From UBA4486 sp041984885 (GTDB lineage Bacteria > Pseudomonadota > Gammaproteobacteria > Eutrophobiales > Eutrophobiaceae), in NCBI GenBank assembly GCA_041984885.1, contig JBHIXH010000009.1, positions 10,201 to 74,200 of the forward strand: DNA of 64,000 bases, in the 5' to 3' direction. Made by a program: the position numbers and the translations under genes. Of this stretch, positions 1 to 8,057 are shown piece after piece. How positions within the stretch are numbered: position 1 is the first letter of the stretch; every line of letters begins with the position of its first letter. The notes beneath the pieces were generated by a model, which had not been told where the DNA came from, did no database searches, and saw nothing but the letters and a program-made list of their open reading frames with translations.

Positions 1-115
1 ACATTTCGTGAATTCGCTCCAGGCGCCAACGTAGCTTGACGTGACCGCTCAGTCGGTCGATGACGCTGAGTTCGGGTTCGCCGTTTTCAAGACGGGCTTC
101 GATGACATACTGCAT
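1..115 (-). CDS. Hypothetical protein, 5' part only (runs off the window edge)
   Basis: An open minus-strand frame starts at ATG 115-113 and stays open to the window edge, giving 38 complete codons. It begins MQYVIEARLENGEPELSV and continues with IDRLSGHVKLRWRLERI. I do not recognise the family. The short acidic/hydrophobic strand pattern looks like a small soluble beta-rich protein. It diverges from the porin gene across a region holding a near-perfect Fur box, so it is probably iron-regulated too. No frame disruption is visible in the part seen. Confidence 0.55.
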   Translation of the reverse strand, partial: MQYVIEARLENGEPELSVIDRLSGHVKLRWRLERIHEM

Positions 116-156
116 TGCACATATCCCCATATTGGTTATAATAATCTTATTACAAA

Positions 157-171
157 TGATAATTATTCTCA
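157..171. promoter_or_regulatory. Fur box in the divergent promoter
   Basis: TGATAATTATTCTCA matches the 7-1-7 Fur consensus TGATAATnATTATCA at 13 of the 14 defined positions, in an AT-rich stretch. It lies 38 bp upstream of the porin ATG and 41 bp upstream of the divergent partial gene. This placement would let Fe-Fur repress both genes when iron is replete. The downstream porin, FMN-binding, PepSY and FbpABC genes fit an iron-limitation regulon. Confidence 0.8.
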
Positions 172-209
172 ATTGTAATTATTTTAACTTCAATAATAGG
201 GAGGGGAAA

Positions 210-1556
210 ATGAGATTTTCCAAGTCCAAAGCGGCAAAATCATTTAAAACAATGGCTTATGTTTCTGTCGTCAGCATGCTGACTTTCACTGTCCGGGCCG
301 AAACACCGACCCAGGAAGAGATGTGGAAAATGATCCAGGAGCAACAAAAGATCATTCAGCAGTTACAGGCCCAGCTAAAACAAACGGACGAGAAAGTCGT
401 GGAAACTGAAAAACAGGTCGCCGAGACAAAGCAGGAAGTGGAGGCCGCGGCCGAGGCCATTGAAGTGGCACAGGAAACCACCAGTGGTGGCAACTGGGCC
501 GATAAAACCTCGATCGGTGGCTATGGTGAATTGCATTACAACAGTCTGAATGATGAGAATGTGAACGATGGTACCGGGGATGATGACGTCGACCGCATCG
601 ACTTTCATCGCTTTGTGCTGTACGTCGGTCACGAATTTACCGATGACATCCGTTTCTTCTCCGAAATTGAGGTCGAACATGCATTGGCCGGCGATGGACA
701 ACCCGGCGAAGTAGAACTGGAACAGGGCTGGATTGAAATGGATATCAATGATCAACACCGAGTCCGTGCCGGTCTGGATATATTACCGATTGGCCTGATC
801 AACCCGACGCATGAACCGGATACGTTTTATGGTGTAGAGAGAAACCGGATTGAAACAGAAATTATTCCGGCAACCTGGTGGGAAGCCGGTATCAGTTTGA
901 TCGGGGAACTGGCACCGGGCTGGAACTATGACGTGGTCGTGCATTCCGGTTTAAGCACACCGAACAGTGGCGGCAGCGCGTTTCGTCCGCGTTCCGGCCG
1001 ACTCAAGGTCGCAAATGCTGATGACACCGACCTGGCGACGACCGGGCGCATTCGTTATACCGGTATCGCCGGTCTCGAGATCGGTGTGTCAGGTCAATAC
1101 CAACGCGACATCACCGGCGCGGGTGATTTATTTGAAACCCCGGCCACGTTGTTTGAAGGCCATATCGATTACAAGCACTCCAGCGGTTTTGGTCTGCGTG
1201 CGTTATATGCACGCTGGGACATCGATGATGACAACAATCCGGTACCGGGCGCCGGTGTCGATGCTGCAGATGCCGATGAACTGGTCGGCTGGTACGTCGA
1301 ACCGGCGTATCGATTCAAGTCACCGATGAACATCTGGGGCGATGTCGGTATCTTTGTACGTTACAGCCAGTGGGATGAACGCAACCAGATTGGCGGGGCA
1401 CACCGGTTTGAAGAGTTCAGCCAGTTCACGACCGGTATCAACTGGTGGCCACATGACAACGTCGTGTTTAAATTTGATTATCAGGATGAAGACGCCGATG
1501 GACCGGTCGACCGCGTTCTTGATGGTGTGAACTTCGGTGTCGGTTACCAGTTTTAA
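210..1556 (+). CDS. Iron-regulated outer-membrane porin (OprO/OprP-like beta-barrel)
   Basis: A 448-residue protein with a Sec signal peptide (cleavage near VRAET, about residue 31). A coiled-coil/helical segment follows at about residues 35-90, rich in Q, E and K, and then a beta-barrel of alternating aromatic and polar strands ending in VGYQF, the usual C-terminal Phe of outer-membrane proteins. The strand-rich part resembles phosphate-selective porin O/P-type porins with an N-terminal coiled coil. The ATG at 210 is chosen because AGGGAGGGG sits just upstream and the signal peptide begins there; the frame is open further 5' but crosses the Fur box. Actual substrate selectivity is unknown. 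The Fur box and the downstream iron genes suggest a role in uptake of iron or a co-limited anion. Confidence 0.8.
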   Translation: MRFSKSKAAKSFKTMAYVSVVSMLTFTVRAETPTQEEMWKMIQEQQKIIQQLQAQLKQTDEKVVETEKQVAETKQEVEAAAEAIEVAQETTSGGNWADKTSIGGYGELHYNSLNDENVNDGTGDDDVDRIDFHRFVLYVGHEFTDDIRFFSEIEVEHALAGDGQPGEVELEQGWIEMDINDQHRVRAGLDILPIGLINPTHEPDTFYGVERNRIETEIIPATWWEAGISLIGELAPGWNYDVVVHSGLSTPNSGGSAFRPRSGRLKVANADDTDLATTGRIRYTGIAGLEIGVSGQYQRDITGAGDLFETPATLFEGHIDYKHSSGFGLRALYARWDIDDDNNPVPGAGVDAADADELVGWYVEPAYRFKSPMNIWGDVGIFVRYSQWDERNQIGGAHRFEEFSQFTTGINWWPHDNVVFKFDYQDEDADGPVDRVLDGVNFGVGYQF

Positions 1557-1585
1557 ATCTGTATATTTATGTTGTGTTATTATCC

Positions 1586-1609
1586 GGGGCGTTTTTACGC
1601 CCCGCTTTT
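1586..1609 (+). terminator. Intrinsic terminator after the porin
   Basis: A GC-rich hairpin GGGGCGT-TTTT-ACGCCCC is followed by GCTTTT. It lies 30 bp after the porin stop and ends 5 bp before the next start codon, so it probably reduces, but need not abolish, transcription into the FMN-binding gene. Confidence 0.75.
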
Positions 1610-1614
1610 GATTT

Positions 1615-2139
1615 ATGTTTCGACTCTATCCATACATCTCTGGCTGCTTATTACTTGCCTGTATAAGCGTTAACGCTGTGGCAACCGGTATCTACCAGGA
1701 GCCAGAGGCGTTTATTGCGGATGTGTTTGCCGGTAATCCACCACAGCCAAAACGCCTGTGGATTACGAAAGATCTAAAGACGAAAATCCGGCGAATCATG
1801 GACCGGGACCTGGGCGTATTGCGTTTGCGTTACTGGCAGGAAGCGGATCGAACGGCCTGGATACTGGAAGAGATTGGCAAGGAAAAACCGATCACTACCG
1901 GACTCGTGGTGAAAGACGCTGAACTGGAAAAGCTGAAGATCCTGATCTTTCGTGAGTCGCGGGGATGGGAAGTACGTTACCCGTTTTTTACCGACCAGTT
2001 TAAAGGTGTTCAACTGACAAATGACGGCGAACTGGACAGGCACATTGATGCGATTTCCGGTGCAACGTTGTCCAGGAACGCGATGATTAAATTATCCCGC
2101 CTGGCGTTATCCCTGCACAAAGTAGTCACTGAAAAATGA
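1615..2139 (+). CDS. Periplasmic FMN-binding domain protein
   Basis: A 174-residue protein with a signal peptide (cleaved around AVATG, residue 25) and a single FMN_bind domain. The C-terminal motif DAISGATLS (about residues 142-150) matches the D-x-x-S/T-G-A-T sequence at which ApbE-type flavin transferases attach FMN to Thr, as in NqrC and RnfG. It overlaps the PepSY membrane protein by 4 bp (ATGA), so the two are translationally coupled. In a Fur-controlled island the simplest reading is a periplasmic flavin electron carrier working with the membrane partner, for example in ferric iron reduction. That role is inferred from context only. No strong Shine-Dalgarno precedes the ATG. Confidence 0.8.
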   Translation: MFRLYPYISGCLLLACISVNAVATGIYQEPEAFIADVFAGNPPQPKRLWITKDLKTKIRRIMDRDLGVLRLRYWQEADRTAWILEEIGKEKPITTGLVVKDAELEKLKILIFRESRGWEVRYPFFTDQFKGVQLTNDGELDRHIDAISGATLSRNAMIKLSRLALSLHKVVTEK

Positions 2140-2855
2140 ACTGGGTTTTCTGGCAGCGTTGGCATCGCCGATTCGGTATCAGTGTTGCGTTAATCGTCAT
2201 CCTGCTCGTGGTTACCGGCATCCTGCTGAACCATACGAGCGAACTGGGATTGGCAGAACAAAACGTATCGAATGAGTTTCTGCTGGACTGGTACGAGATT
2301 CAACCGCAGCAGCAACCGGTTTCGTTCCAGCCTGGCAACCACAGCATCACGCAGATCGATGAGCGGCTTTATTTTGATAAAGAAGAAGTCGCGGATCGCA
2401 TTAATCAATTGCATGGTGCAGTGACGACGAACGAGTTGATTGTCGTCGGGGTCGATACACGCCTGCTGCTGTTTACCCTCGACGGTCAATTGATTGAACA
2501 ACTGGCGGGTGTAGACGGTGTGCCCTCCGGTATGCGGCAACTGGGTATCGATGCAGACAACAACGTCATTGTGCGGGCCGCACACGGTGATTATCGACTC
2601 GATTTACAACAGGTTTCCTGGGAAGAAGAACCGGAGATTGCAGCGCAATGGAGTGAACCCGTCACGTTGGCCGAGGAATTACATGTCTCCCTGTTCGAGC
2701 AATACCGTGGCAAGGGGCTTACGCTGGAACGGGTCATGCTGGACCTGCACTCCGGTCGCATCCTCGGAAGTTGGGGGGTCTGGTTGATCGATGCGGCCGC
2801 GATCCTCATGTTGCTACTGGCTATAACGGGCAGCTGGATGTGGTTGAGACCCTGA
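2136..2855 (+). CDS. PepSY-associated transmembrane protein
   Basis: A 239-residue membrane protein. It opens with WQRWHRRFGISVALIVILL, a short basic segment running into a transmembrane helix at about residues 13-32, and has a large periplasmic middle. A second helix lies at about residues 211-236 (LIDAAAILMLLLAITGSWMWL). The N-terminal His-containing helix, the LHSGRILG-type turn before the last helix and the W-x-W end are typical of the PepSY_TM/PiuB family, which often accompanies siderophore or ferric-reductase genes. It follows the FMN-binding gene with a 4-bp overlap. Likely role: membrane electron transfer to, or anchoring of, the flavoprotein; this is inference. Confidence 0.75.
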   Translation: MNWVFWQRWHRRFGISVALIVILLVVTGILLNHTSELGLAEQNVSNEFLLDWYEIQPQQQPVSFQPGNHSITQIDERLYFDKEEVADRINQLHGAVTTNELIVVGVDTRLLLFTLDGQLIEQLAGVDGVPSGMRQLGIDADNNVIVRAAHGDYRLDLQQVSWEEEPEIAAQWSEPVTLAEELHVSLFEQYRGKGLTLERVMLDLHSGRILGSWGVWLIDAAAILMLLLAITGSWMWLRP

Positions 2856-2865
2856 ACCCGATGAA

Positions 2866-2915
2866 TAAATGATAAGTTTTGGAAACAAATGAGATAAGTT
2901 ATCATTATCATTAAA
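2866..2915. promoter_or_regulatory. Fur-like operator region upstream of fbpABC
   Basis: The segment between the PepSY gene and fbpA holds overlapping imperfect Fur half-sites: ATGATAAG near 2867, TGAGATAAGTTATCA at 2890-2904 (10 of 14 consensus positions) and TTATCATTATCATTA at 2899-2913. Arrays offset by 6 bp are common at Fur operators. It lies 25-70 bp before the fbpA start. Confidence 0.6.
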
Positions 2916-2938
2916 GTTATTTTCTGGATTTACTACCA

Positions 2939-3943
2939 ATGTCACGCTTAACCGTACTACTGATTTTCACCCTACTGTCTCAGGTCACGTTTGCTGAAGT
3001 GAATGTTTACTCAGCACGAAAGGAGGCGCTGATAAAGCCAATCCTGAAACAGTTCACTGACAAAACCGGGATTCGCGTGAACCTGGTCACCGGCAAGGCA
3101 GATGCGTTAATTAAAAGAATGGAGATCGAAGGGGAACTGAGTCCGGCGGATGCCCTGATCACGGTTGATGCGGCGCGGTTATATCGAGCCAGGGAAAAGG
3201 GCCTGCTACAGGCCCTGCCGGATAACTTTATGGCGGACCGCGTCGAACCCGTTTACCGGGATACGCAAAATACCTGGATCGCGTTGTCCGCACGTTCGCG
3301 CGTGATTGTCTATGCCAGGGACAAGGTCAATCCTGCCGACCTATCCGCTTATGAAGACCTGGTGGATGGCAAGTGGAAAGGCAAGATCTGTGTGCGCTCC
3401 TCTTCGAACATCTATAACCAGTCCTTGATGGCCAGTCTGATTGCCCACCATGGTGCTGAACAGGCAGAACAGTGGGCGAACGGTTTGGTGAACAATTTTG
3501 CCCGTGCGCCGAAAGGCGGTGACCGGGATCAGATCCAGGCCGTTGCGGCCGGTCAATGCCAGTTGGCGCTGGTGAATACGTATTATGTGGGCGGAATGCA
3601 TGAGTCAACGGATACGGCGCAACGACAGGCTGTTAACAAGGTCGCCGTGTTCTGGCCAAATCAACAGGGACGGGGCAGCCATGTCAATGTCAGCGGTATT
3701 GGCATAACGAAATCGGCGCAGAACAGGGAGGCCGCGTTGCAGTTAATCGAGTTCCTGCTCAGTGATGAGGCACAGCGCTGGTATGCGGATACCAATTTTG
3801 AATACCCGGTCGTACCGGGCATCGCGGCCAGCCAGCTGTTACAGTCCTGGGGTGAGTTCAAGGCGGACACGATCGACCTGGAGATGCTTGGTAAAAACAA
3901 TGCCGATGCTGTACGCATCATGGATCGAGCCGGCTGGAAGTAA
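2939..3943 (+). CDS. fbpA: Ferric iron ABC transporter, periplasmic binding protein
   Basis: A 334-residue solute-binding protein of the FbpA/FutA/IdiA type. It has a signal peptide (cleavage after VTFAE, about residue 20) followed at once by VNVYSARKE, whose Tyr is a usual Fe(III) ligand. The C-lobe motif NTYYVGG carries the paired Tyr ligands and KGGDRDQIQAVAAGQC the interlobe segment. Length is normal for the family. It is followed 12 bp later by the permease, and the operon has a Fur-like operator, so Fe(III) rather than sulfate or thiamine is the expected cargo. Confidence 0.9.
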   Translation: MSRLTVLLIFTLLSQVTFAEVNVYSARKEALIKPILKQFTDKTGIRVNLVTGKADALIKRMEIEGELSPADALITVDAARLYRAREKGLLQALPDNFMADRVEPVYRDTQNTWIALSARSRVIVYARDKVNPADLSAYEDLVDGKWKGKICVRSSSNIYNQSLMASLIAHHGAEQAEQWANGLVNNFARAPKGGDRDQIQAVAAGQCQLALVNTYYVGGMHESTDTAQRQAVNKVAVFWPNQQGRGSHVNVSGIGITKSAQNREAALQLIEFLLSDEAQRWYADTNFEYPVVPGIAASQLLQSWGEFKADTIDLEMLGKNNADAVRIMDRAGWK

Positions 3944-3955
3944 AGGCCACTGACG

Positions 3956-5653
3956 ATGCATGCGGCAGGCTGGCCATTAACCCGGTCGCTTAACAGGACA
4001 GGCTCATTCGCATTAACCGGCTGGAATGCAGCGCTGGTTATTTTACTCGTAGTTTTTTCTGTTCCGCTGTTAACCGTCCTCAGTAGTGTCTTCATCAGCA
4101 ATGCGGAAGTCTGGCAGCATTTGCGTGCCACCGTTTTAAACGAATACATAAAAAACTCGTTGTTGCTGATGCTGGGCGTCGGCCTGATAACTTTATGCCT
4201 GGGCGTCATCAGCGCCTGGCTGGTGACGATGTTTCGTTTTCCCGGCAGTCGCTGGCTGGACTGGGCATTGTTATTACCGATGTCGATGCCGGCCTACATC
4301 ATCGCGTATACGTATACCGGAGTGCTGGATGTCGGTGGTCCGGTACAGACGGGCATGCGTGAGTTTCTGCAACTGGAGTACGGCCAGTACTGGTTCCCCG
4401 AGATTCGATCGCTGGGTGGTGCGATAGCGATGTTAAGTCTAGTTTTGTATCCGTATGTGTACCTGCTGACGCGGGCCGCGTTTGTTGATCAATCGGTGTG
4501 CGCGCTGGAAGTCGCGCGTTCGCTTGGCTGTTCACCGTTGCAGGCGTTTTATCGCGTCGGTATCGCACTGGCACGCCCGGCAATCATTGTTGGATTATCT
4601 CTCGTGTTGATGGAGACGCTGGCTGACTATGGCACGGTACAATATTTTGGCGTGTCTACTTTTACAACGGGCATTTTCCGTACCTGGTTCGGACTCGGTG
4701 ACAGCCTGGCCGCGGCACAGTTGTCCGCATTCATGATGCTGTTCGTAGTTGTCCTGATCTGGGTTGAATATCGTTCGCGCCGGCGTTCGCGCTACCACCA
4801 TACCAGCAGCAAATACCAACAGATTCGAAAGTTAAAGCTGCACGGTGCTTCAGCATTCGCCGCAAGCCTGTTCTGCCTGTTGCCGCTGTTGACCGGTTTT
4901 GTCATTCCTTTTTGTATATTGTTGCAATCCGCTGCAAAGACGTGGCGGCAGGCCGTCGATGATGAGTTTATCCATTTAATCGTGAACAGTTTTATGCTGG
5001 CGTTTGCCACCGCGATCATTGCCATCGCGTTATCGTTGATTATGGCCTATGGCAAACGCCAATCGACCAGTCGCTTCATCCGTCTGGGTATGCGCGGGGT
5101 CAGTTTTGGTTATGCCTTGCCAGGGACGGTGATCGCAGTTGGTGTGTTATTACCGCTGGCCTGGCTGGACAGGAGCATCAGTGCACTGCTTGAGCAGGTC
5201 ATCGGCGTGAAAACCGGACTGTTATTCAGCGGGACGTTGTTTGCACTGGTGTTTGCCTACCTGGTGCGGTTTATGGCGGTATCCTTTAATACGGTGAATG
5301 CCGGCCTGTTAAAAGTAAAACCGTCCATGGACGAGGCAGCGCAATCAATGGGTATGAGTTTGTTCGCGATGTTAAAAAACATTCACATACCGATGATACG
5401 TGGCAGCCTGTTGACCGCTACCTTGCTCGTGTTTGTCGACGTGTTAAAGGAATTACCGGCAACGTTGATACTAAGGCCGTTTAATTTTAATACACTGGCG
5501 GTCAGGACCTATGAGCTGGCCAACGAGGAGCGACTGGCCGAGGCTGCGTGTCCGGCACTGGCAATCGTGATCGTTTCCCTGATCCCTGTCATATTACTTA
5601 GCCGCTCCATAGCCGAAGCACGCCCGGGCAATCATGCACTCGATAATAGTTAA
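3956..5653 (+). CDS. fbpB: Ferric iron ABC transporter permease
   Basis: A 565-residue inner-membrane permease built as two fused BPD_transp_1 halves of about 270 residues each, with around twelve hydrophobic helices. Each half has an EAA-type loop: ALEVARSLGCSPLQAFYRVG in the first and SMDEAAQSMGMSLFAMLKN in the second. Duplicated single-chain permeases are characteristic of the FbpB/FutB/SfuB family. The 3' end overlaps the ATPase gene by 20 bp, so FbpB and FbpC are probably translationally coupled. Confidence 0.9.
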   Translation: MHAAGWPLTRSLNRTGSFALTGWNAALVILLVVFSVPLLTVLSSVFISNAEVWQHLRATVLNEYIKNSLLLMLGVGLITLCLGVISAWLVTMFRFPGSRWLDWALLLPMSMPAYIIAYTYTGVLDVGGPVQTGMREFLQLEYGQYWFPEIRSLGGAIAMLSLVLYPYVYLLTRAAFVDQSVCALEVARSLGCSPLQAFYRVGIALARPAIIVGLSLVLMETLADYGTVQYFGVSTFTTGIFRTWFGLGDSLAAAQLSAFMMLFVVVLIWVEYRSRRRSRYHHTSSKYQQIRKLKLHGASAFAASLFCLLPLLTGFVIPFCILLQSAAKTWRQAVDDEFIHLIVNSFMLAFATAIIAIALSLIMAYGKRQSTSRFIRLGMRGVSFGYALPGTVIAVGVLLPLAWLDRSISALLEQVIGVKTGLLFSGTLFALVFAYLVRFMAVSFNTVNAGLLKVKPSMDEAAQSMGMSLFAMLKNIHIPMIRGSLLTATLLVFVDVLKELPATLILRPFNFNTLAVRTYELANEERLAEAACPALAIVIVSLIPVILLSRSIAEARPGNHALDNS

Positions 5654-6683
5654 AAACGTCAGCCTGAGTTACGGATCGACGGACGTCCTGCGCGACGTTT
5701 CGTTTAACATCGATCAGGGTGATATTGCCTGTATTCTCGGTCCAAGTGGTACAGGTAAAACCAGCCTGTTGCGACTCATCGCCGGTTTTGAATCGCTGCA
5801 CAGCGGCGAGATTCACATCAACGGCGTGCTCTGCAGCGACAAGCGCAGCCTGCTGCCGGTTGAGCAGCGAGGTGTCGGCATGGTGTTTCAGGACTTTGCC
5901 CTGTTTCCGCATTTGAATGTGCGGCAAAACATTTTATTCGGTATTAACTCCAGGCCGGACGGTGAAAAACAACAACGCCTGCAGCAACTGGTCGAGTTAT
6001 TACATATTAAGGAATTACTGGACAAGTATCCGCACCAGTTATCCGGTGGACAACAGCAACGCGTTGCCATTGCCCGCGCGCTCGCACCGGGACCGCGGGT
6101 CATGTTGCTGGATGAGCCGTTTTCAAACATTGACGTTGAACTGCGCGAGGAACTGGCACAGGAGGTACGCCAGACACTGAAAGAAGAGGGTGTAACCGCG
6201 ATTATTGTCAGCCACAACCAGCTGGAATCCTTCGCCGTCGCCGATCGCATCGGTGTTATTAACCATGGACGATTGTTGCAGTGGGACAGTGCGTTTAACC
6301 TGTATCACCGGCCGTTCAACCGCTACGTGGCTGAATTTGTCGGTCAGGGTGTGTTTATTGAAGGGCGCGTCATCGGTGATACGGATGTGGAAACCGAACT
6401 GGGCGTTATCAAGGGCACCGCACCGCTCGGTTATCCGCTCGAGTCATATCTGGATGTCCTGATTCGTCCGGATGATATTATTCATGACGATGACAGTGCG
6501 CAGACAGCGATTGTCGAAGACAAGGTGTTTCGTGGCGCCCAGTTTCTTTATACTCTCGCCCTGGAGAGTGGCCAACGTGTACTCAGCCTGGTGCCGAGTC
6601 ACCATAACCACCAATACCAGCAACCGATAGGCATCCGTCTCGAGATCGATCACCTGGTTGTGTTTCCGAAATTGCCGGATTGA
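5634..6683 (+). CDS. fbpC: Ferric iron ABC transporter ATP-binding protein
   Basis: A 349-residue ABC ATPase with Walker A GPSGTGKT (about residues 36-43), Q-loop VFQDFALFPH, signature LSGGQQQR and Walker B VMLLDEPFSN followed by the H-loop IIVSHNQ. The C-terminal region of about 110 residues fits the TOBE/regulatory domain of FbpC-type importers. It energises FbpB. The ATG at 5634 lies inside the fbpB 3' end. No further iron gene follows; gcvH begins 63 bp downstream. Confidence 0.9.
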   Translation: MHSIIVKNVSLSYGSTDVLRDVSFNIDQGDIACILGPSGTGKTSLLRLIAGFESLHSGEIHINGVLCSDKRSLLPVEQRGVGMVFQDFALFPHLNVRQNILFGINSRPDGEKQQRLQQLVELLHIKELLDKYPHQLSGGQQQRVAIARALAPGPRVMLLDEPFSNIDVELREELAQEVRQTLKEEGVTAIIVSHNQLESFAVADRIGVINHGRLLQWDSAFNLYHRPFNRYVAEFVGQGVFIEGRVIGDTDVETELGVIKGTAPLGYPLESYLDVLIRPDDIIHDDDSAQTAIVEDKVFRGAQFLYTLALESGQRVLSLVPSHHNHQYQQPIGIRLEIDHLVVFPKLPD

Positions 6684-6746
6684 TGGTTCGTCAAGCCGGA
6701 TAATCCAAACTATACTGATAAAAAATTTTAGTGGAATAAAACAGGA

Positions 6747-7136
6747 ATGAGTTACGTACCAAAAGATTTGTTGTATTCAAGTAATCACACCTGGGTGGAG
6801 ACCCAGAGCGATGGTTCAATGCGGGTTGGCATTACAGACTTTGCCCAGGAGCAACTCGGTGATGTCGTCTTTATCGAGTTACCGGAAGTCGGTCGAGCCT
6901 ACGCCCAGGACGAGGAGTGTGGCGTTATCGAATCGGTGAAATCCGCTTCTGATCTTTATTCACCGGTGACCGGCGAGGTTATCGCGGTGAATGAAGGCAT
7001 TGAAGATAGTCCGGAAAAAATCAATGAAGATGCCTATGGCGACGGCTGGTTGTTCCAGATTAAACAGGAAGCGGATGCCGATGATGATGACTTGATGAGT
7101 AATGAAGAGTACGAACAACATACTGATGAGGAGTGA
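6747..7136 (+). CDS. gcvH: Glycine cleavage system H protein
   Basis: A 129-residue lipoyl-carrier protein. The lipoylation motif ESVKSASDLYSPVTG places the modified Lys at residue 65. The flanking hammerhead sequence (VGITDFAQEQLGDVVFIELP) is typical. It carries the aminomethyl intermediate between GcvP, GcvT and GcvL, none of which is encoded here. The C-terminus has an unusually acidic tail (ADADDDD...EEYEQHTDEE). An AT-rich stretch with TATACT at 6711-6716 upstream may be its own -10 element. The stop overlaps a tight junction with tpx. Confidence 0.93.
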   Translation: MSYVPKDLLYSSNHTWVETQSDGSMRVGITDFAQEQLGDVVFIELPEVGRAYAQDEECGVIESVKSASDLYSPVTGEVIAVNEGIEDSPEKINEDAYGDGWLFQIKQEADADDDDLMSNEEYEQHTDEE

Positions 7137-7139
7137 GTG

Positions 7140-7640
7140 ATGGCAACTGTAACGTTAGGTGGTAACGAAATACACACAAATGGCGAGTTACCGGCGGTCG
7201 GTGACAAGGCGCCGGACTTTGTACTGGTTGATGGTGATCTGAACGACGTGTCACTGGCGACATATGCCGGCAAGAAAAAATTACTAAACATCGTACCGAG
7301 CCTGGATACGCCGACGTGCGCGACATCGACGAAAAAGTTCAACGCGTCGGTTGGCGATTTTCCAAACACCGTGTTCTTGATGATCTCGGGCGACCTGCCA
7401 TTTGCGATGAGTCGTTTTTGCAGCACCGAGGGCACGACCGATGTCATTCCGCTGGCGATGATGCGCTCGCGCAATTTTGCCAAGGACTACGGTGTCCTGC
7501 TGGAAGACGGTCCGCTCGCCGGTATTACCGCCCGCGCGGTCGTGGTTATCGATGAAAACGATAATGTCGTCTATACCGAACTGGTGCCGGAGATCGCCAA
7601 CGAACCGGACTACGACAAGGCAAAGGCGGCGTTAGCCTGA
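7140..7640 (+). CDS. tpx: Thiol peroxidase (Tpx, atypical 2-Cys peroxiredoxin)
   Basis: A 166-residue peroxiredoxin. SLDTPTCATSTKKFN contains the peroxidatic Cys with its Thr, and SRFCSTEG contains the resolving Cys on helix alpha3, the Tpx subfamily arrangement. It reduces organic and hydrogen peroxides in the periplasm or cytoplasm using thioredoxin. The ATG at 7140 is preferred over the GTG at 7137 because GAGGAG at 7128-7133 gives a 6-nt spacer. It starts 3 bp after the gcvH stop, so the two are likely co-transcribed. Confidence 0.93.
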   Translation: MATVTLGGNEIHTNGELPAVGDKAPDFVLVDGDLNDVSLATYAGKKKLLNIVPSLDTPTCATSTKKFNASVGDFPNTVFLMISGDLPFAMSRFCSTEGTTDVIPLAMMRSRNFAKDYGVLLEDGPLAGITARAVVVIDENDNVVYTELVPEIANEPDYDKAKAALA

Positions 7641-7681
7641 TCCATCACTTTATTTCAAATCGATAAAACTAAAATCTGATT

Positions 7682-8044
7682 GTGGCATCCCAGGGGACGA
7701 CGGGTCTGACCCGCATCATCAACGCGTTCTTTTTTTCCATGAAAGGTATCAAGGCGGCGTTCGTCAACGAGGCCGCCTTTCGCCAGGAACTGGCACTGTG
7801 CATCCTGCTTTTTCCCGCTGCACTCTGGCTTGGCGAGACCGGCCTGGAGAAAGCGGTACTGGTGGGCACGTTGTTGCTGGTGTTAATCGTCGAATTATTA
7901 AACTCCGGCATTGAAGCCGCCATCGATCGCATCGGCCCGGAACATCATGAGTTGTCTGCCGTTGCCAAGGACATTGGCTCGGCGTCCGTGTTTATGTCAC
8001 TGGTGAATGTGATCGTGGTCTGGGGTCTGGTGATATTTCTTTAA
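7682..8044 (+). CDS. dgkA: Diacylglycerol kinase
   Basis: A 120-residue membrane protein with three hydrophobic helices and the signature ELLNSGIEAAIDRIG of the small prokaryotic DgkA family, plus the N-terminal amphipathic segment and NEAAFRQEL, including the conserved Glu. It phosphorylates diacylglycerol, recycling lipid from osmoregulated glucan or lipid turnover. The start is read as GTG at 7682, giving the usual length of about 120 residues. The next ATG (7739) would remove the N-terminal helix. Confidence 0.9.
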   Translation: MASQGTTGLTRIINAFFFSMKGIKAAFVNEAAFRQELALCILLFPAALWLGETGLEKAVLVGTLLLVLIVELLNSGIEAAIDRIGPEHHELSAVAKDIGSASVFMSLVNVIVVWGLVIFL

Positions 8045-8057
8045 CTCTGGTCGGGTA

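Noticed and set aside
60..209. Extended porin start upstream of the Fur box
   Set aside because: Would place the Fur box inside coding sequence and hide the signal peptide; the ATG at 210 has an excellent ribosome site.
3661..4209. 182-codon minus-strand ORF across the fbpA/fbpB junction
   Set aside because: Spans two conserved transporter genes in antisense; no family features.
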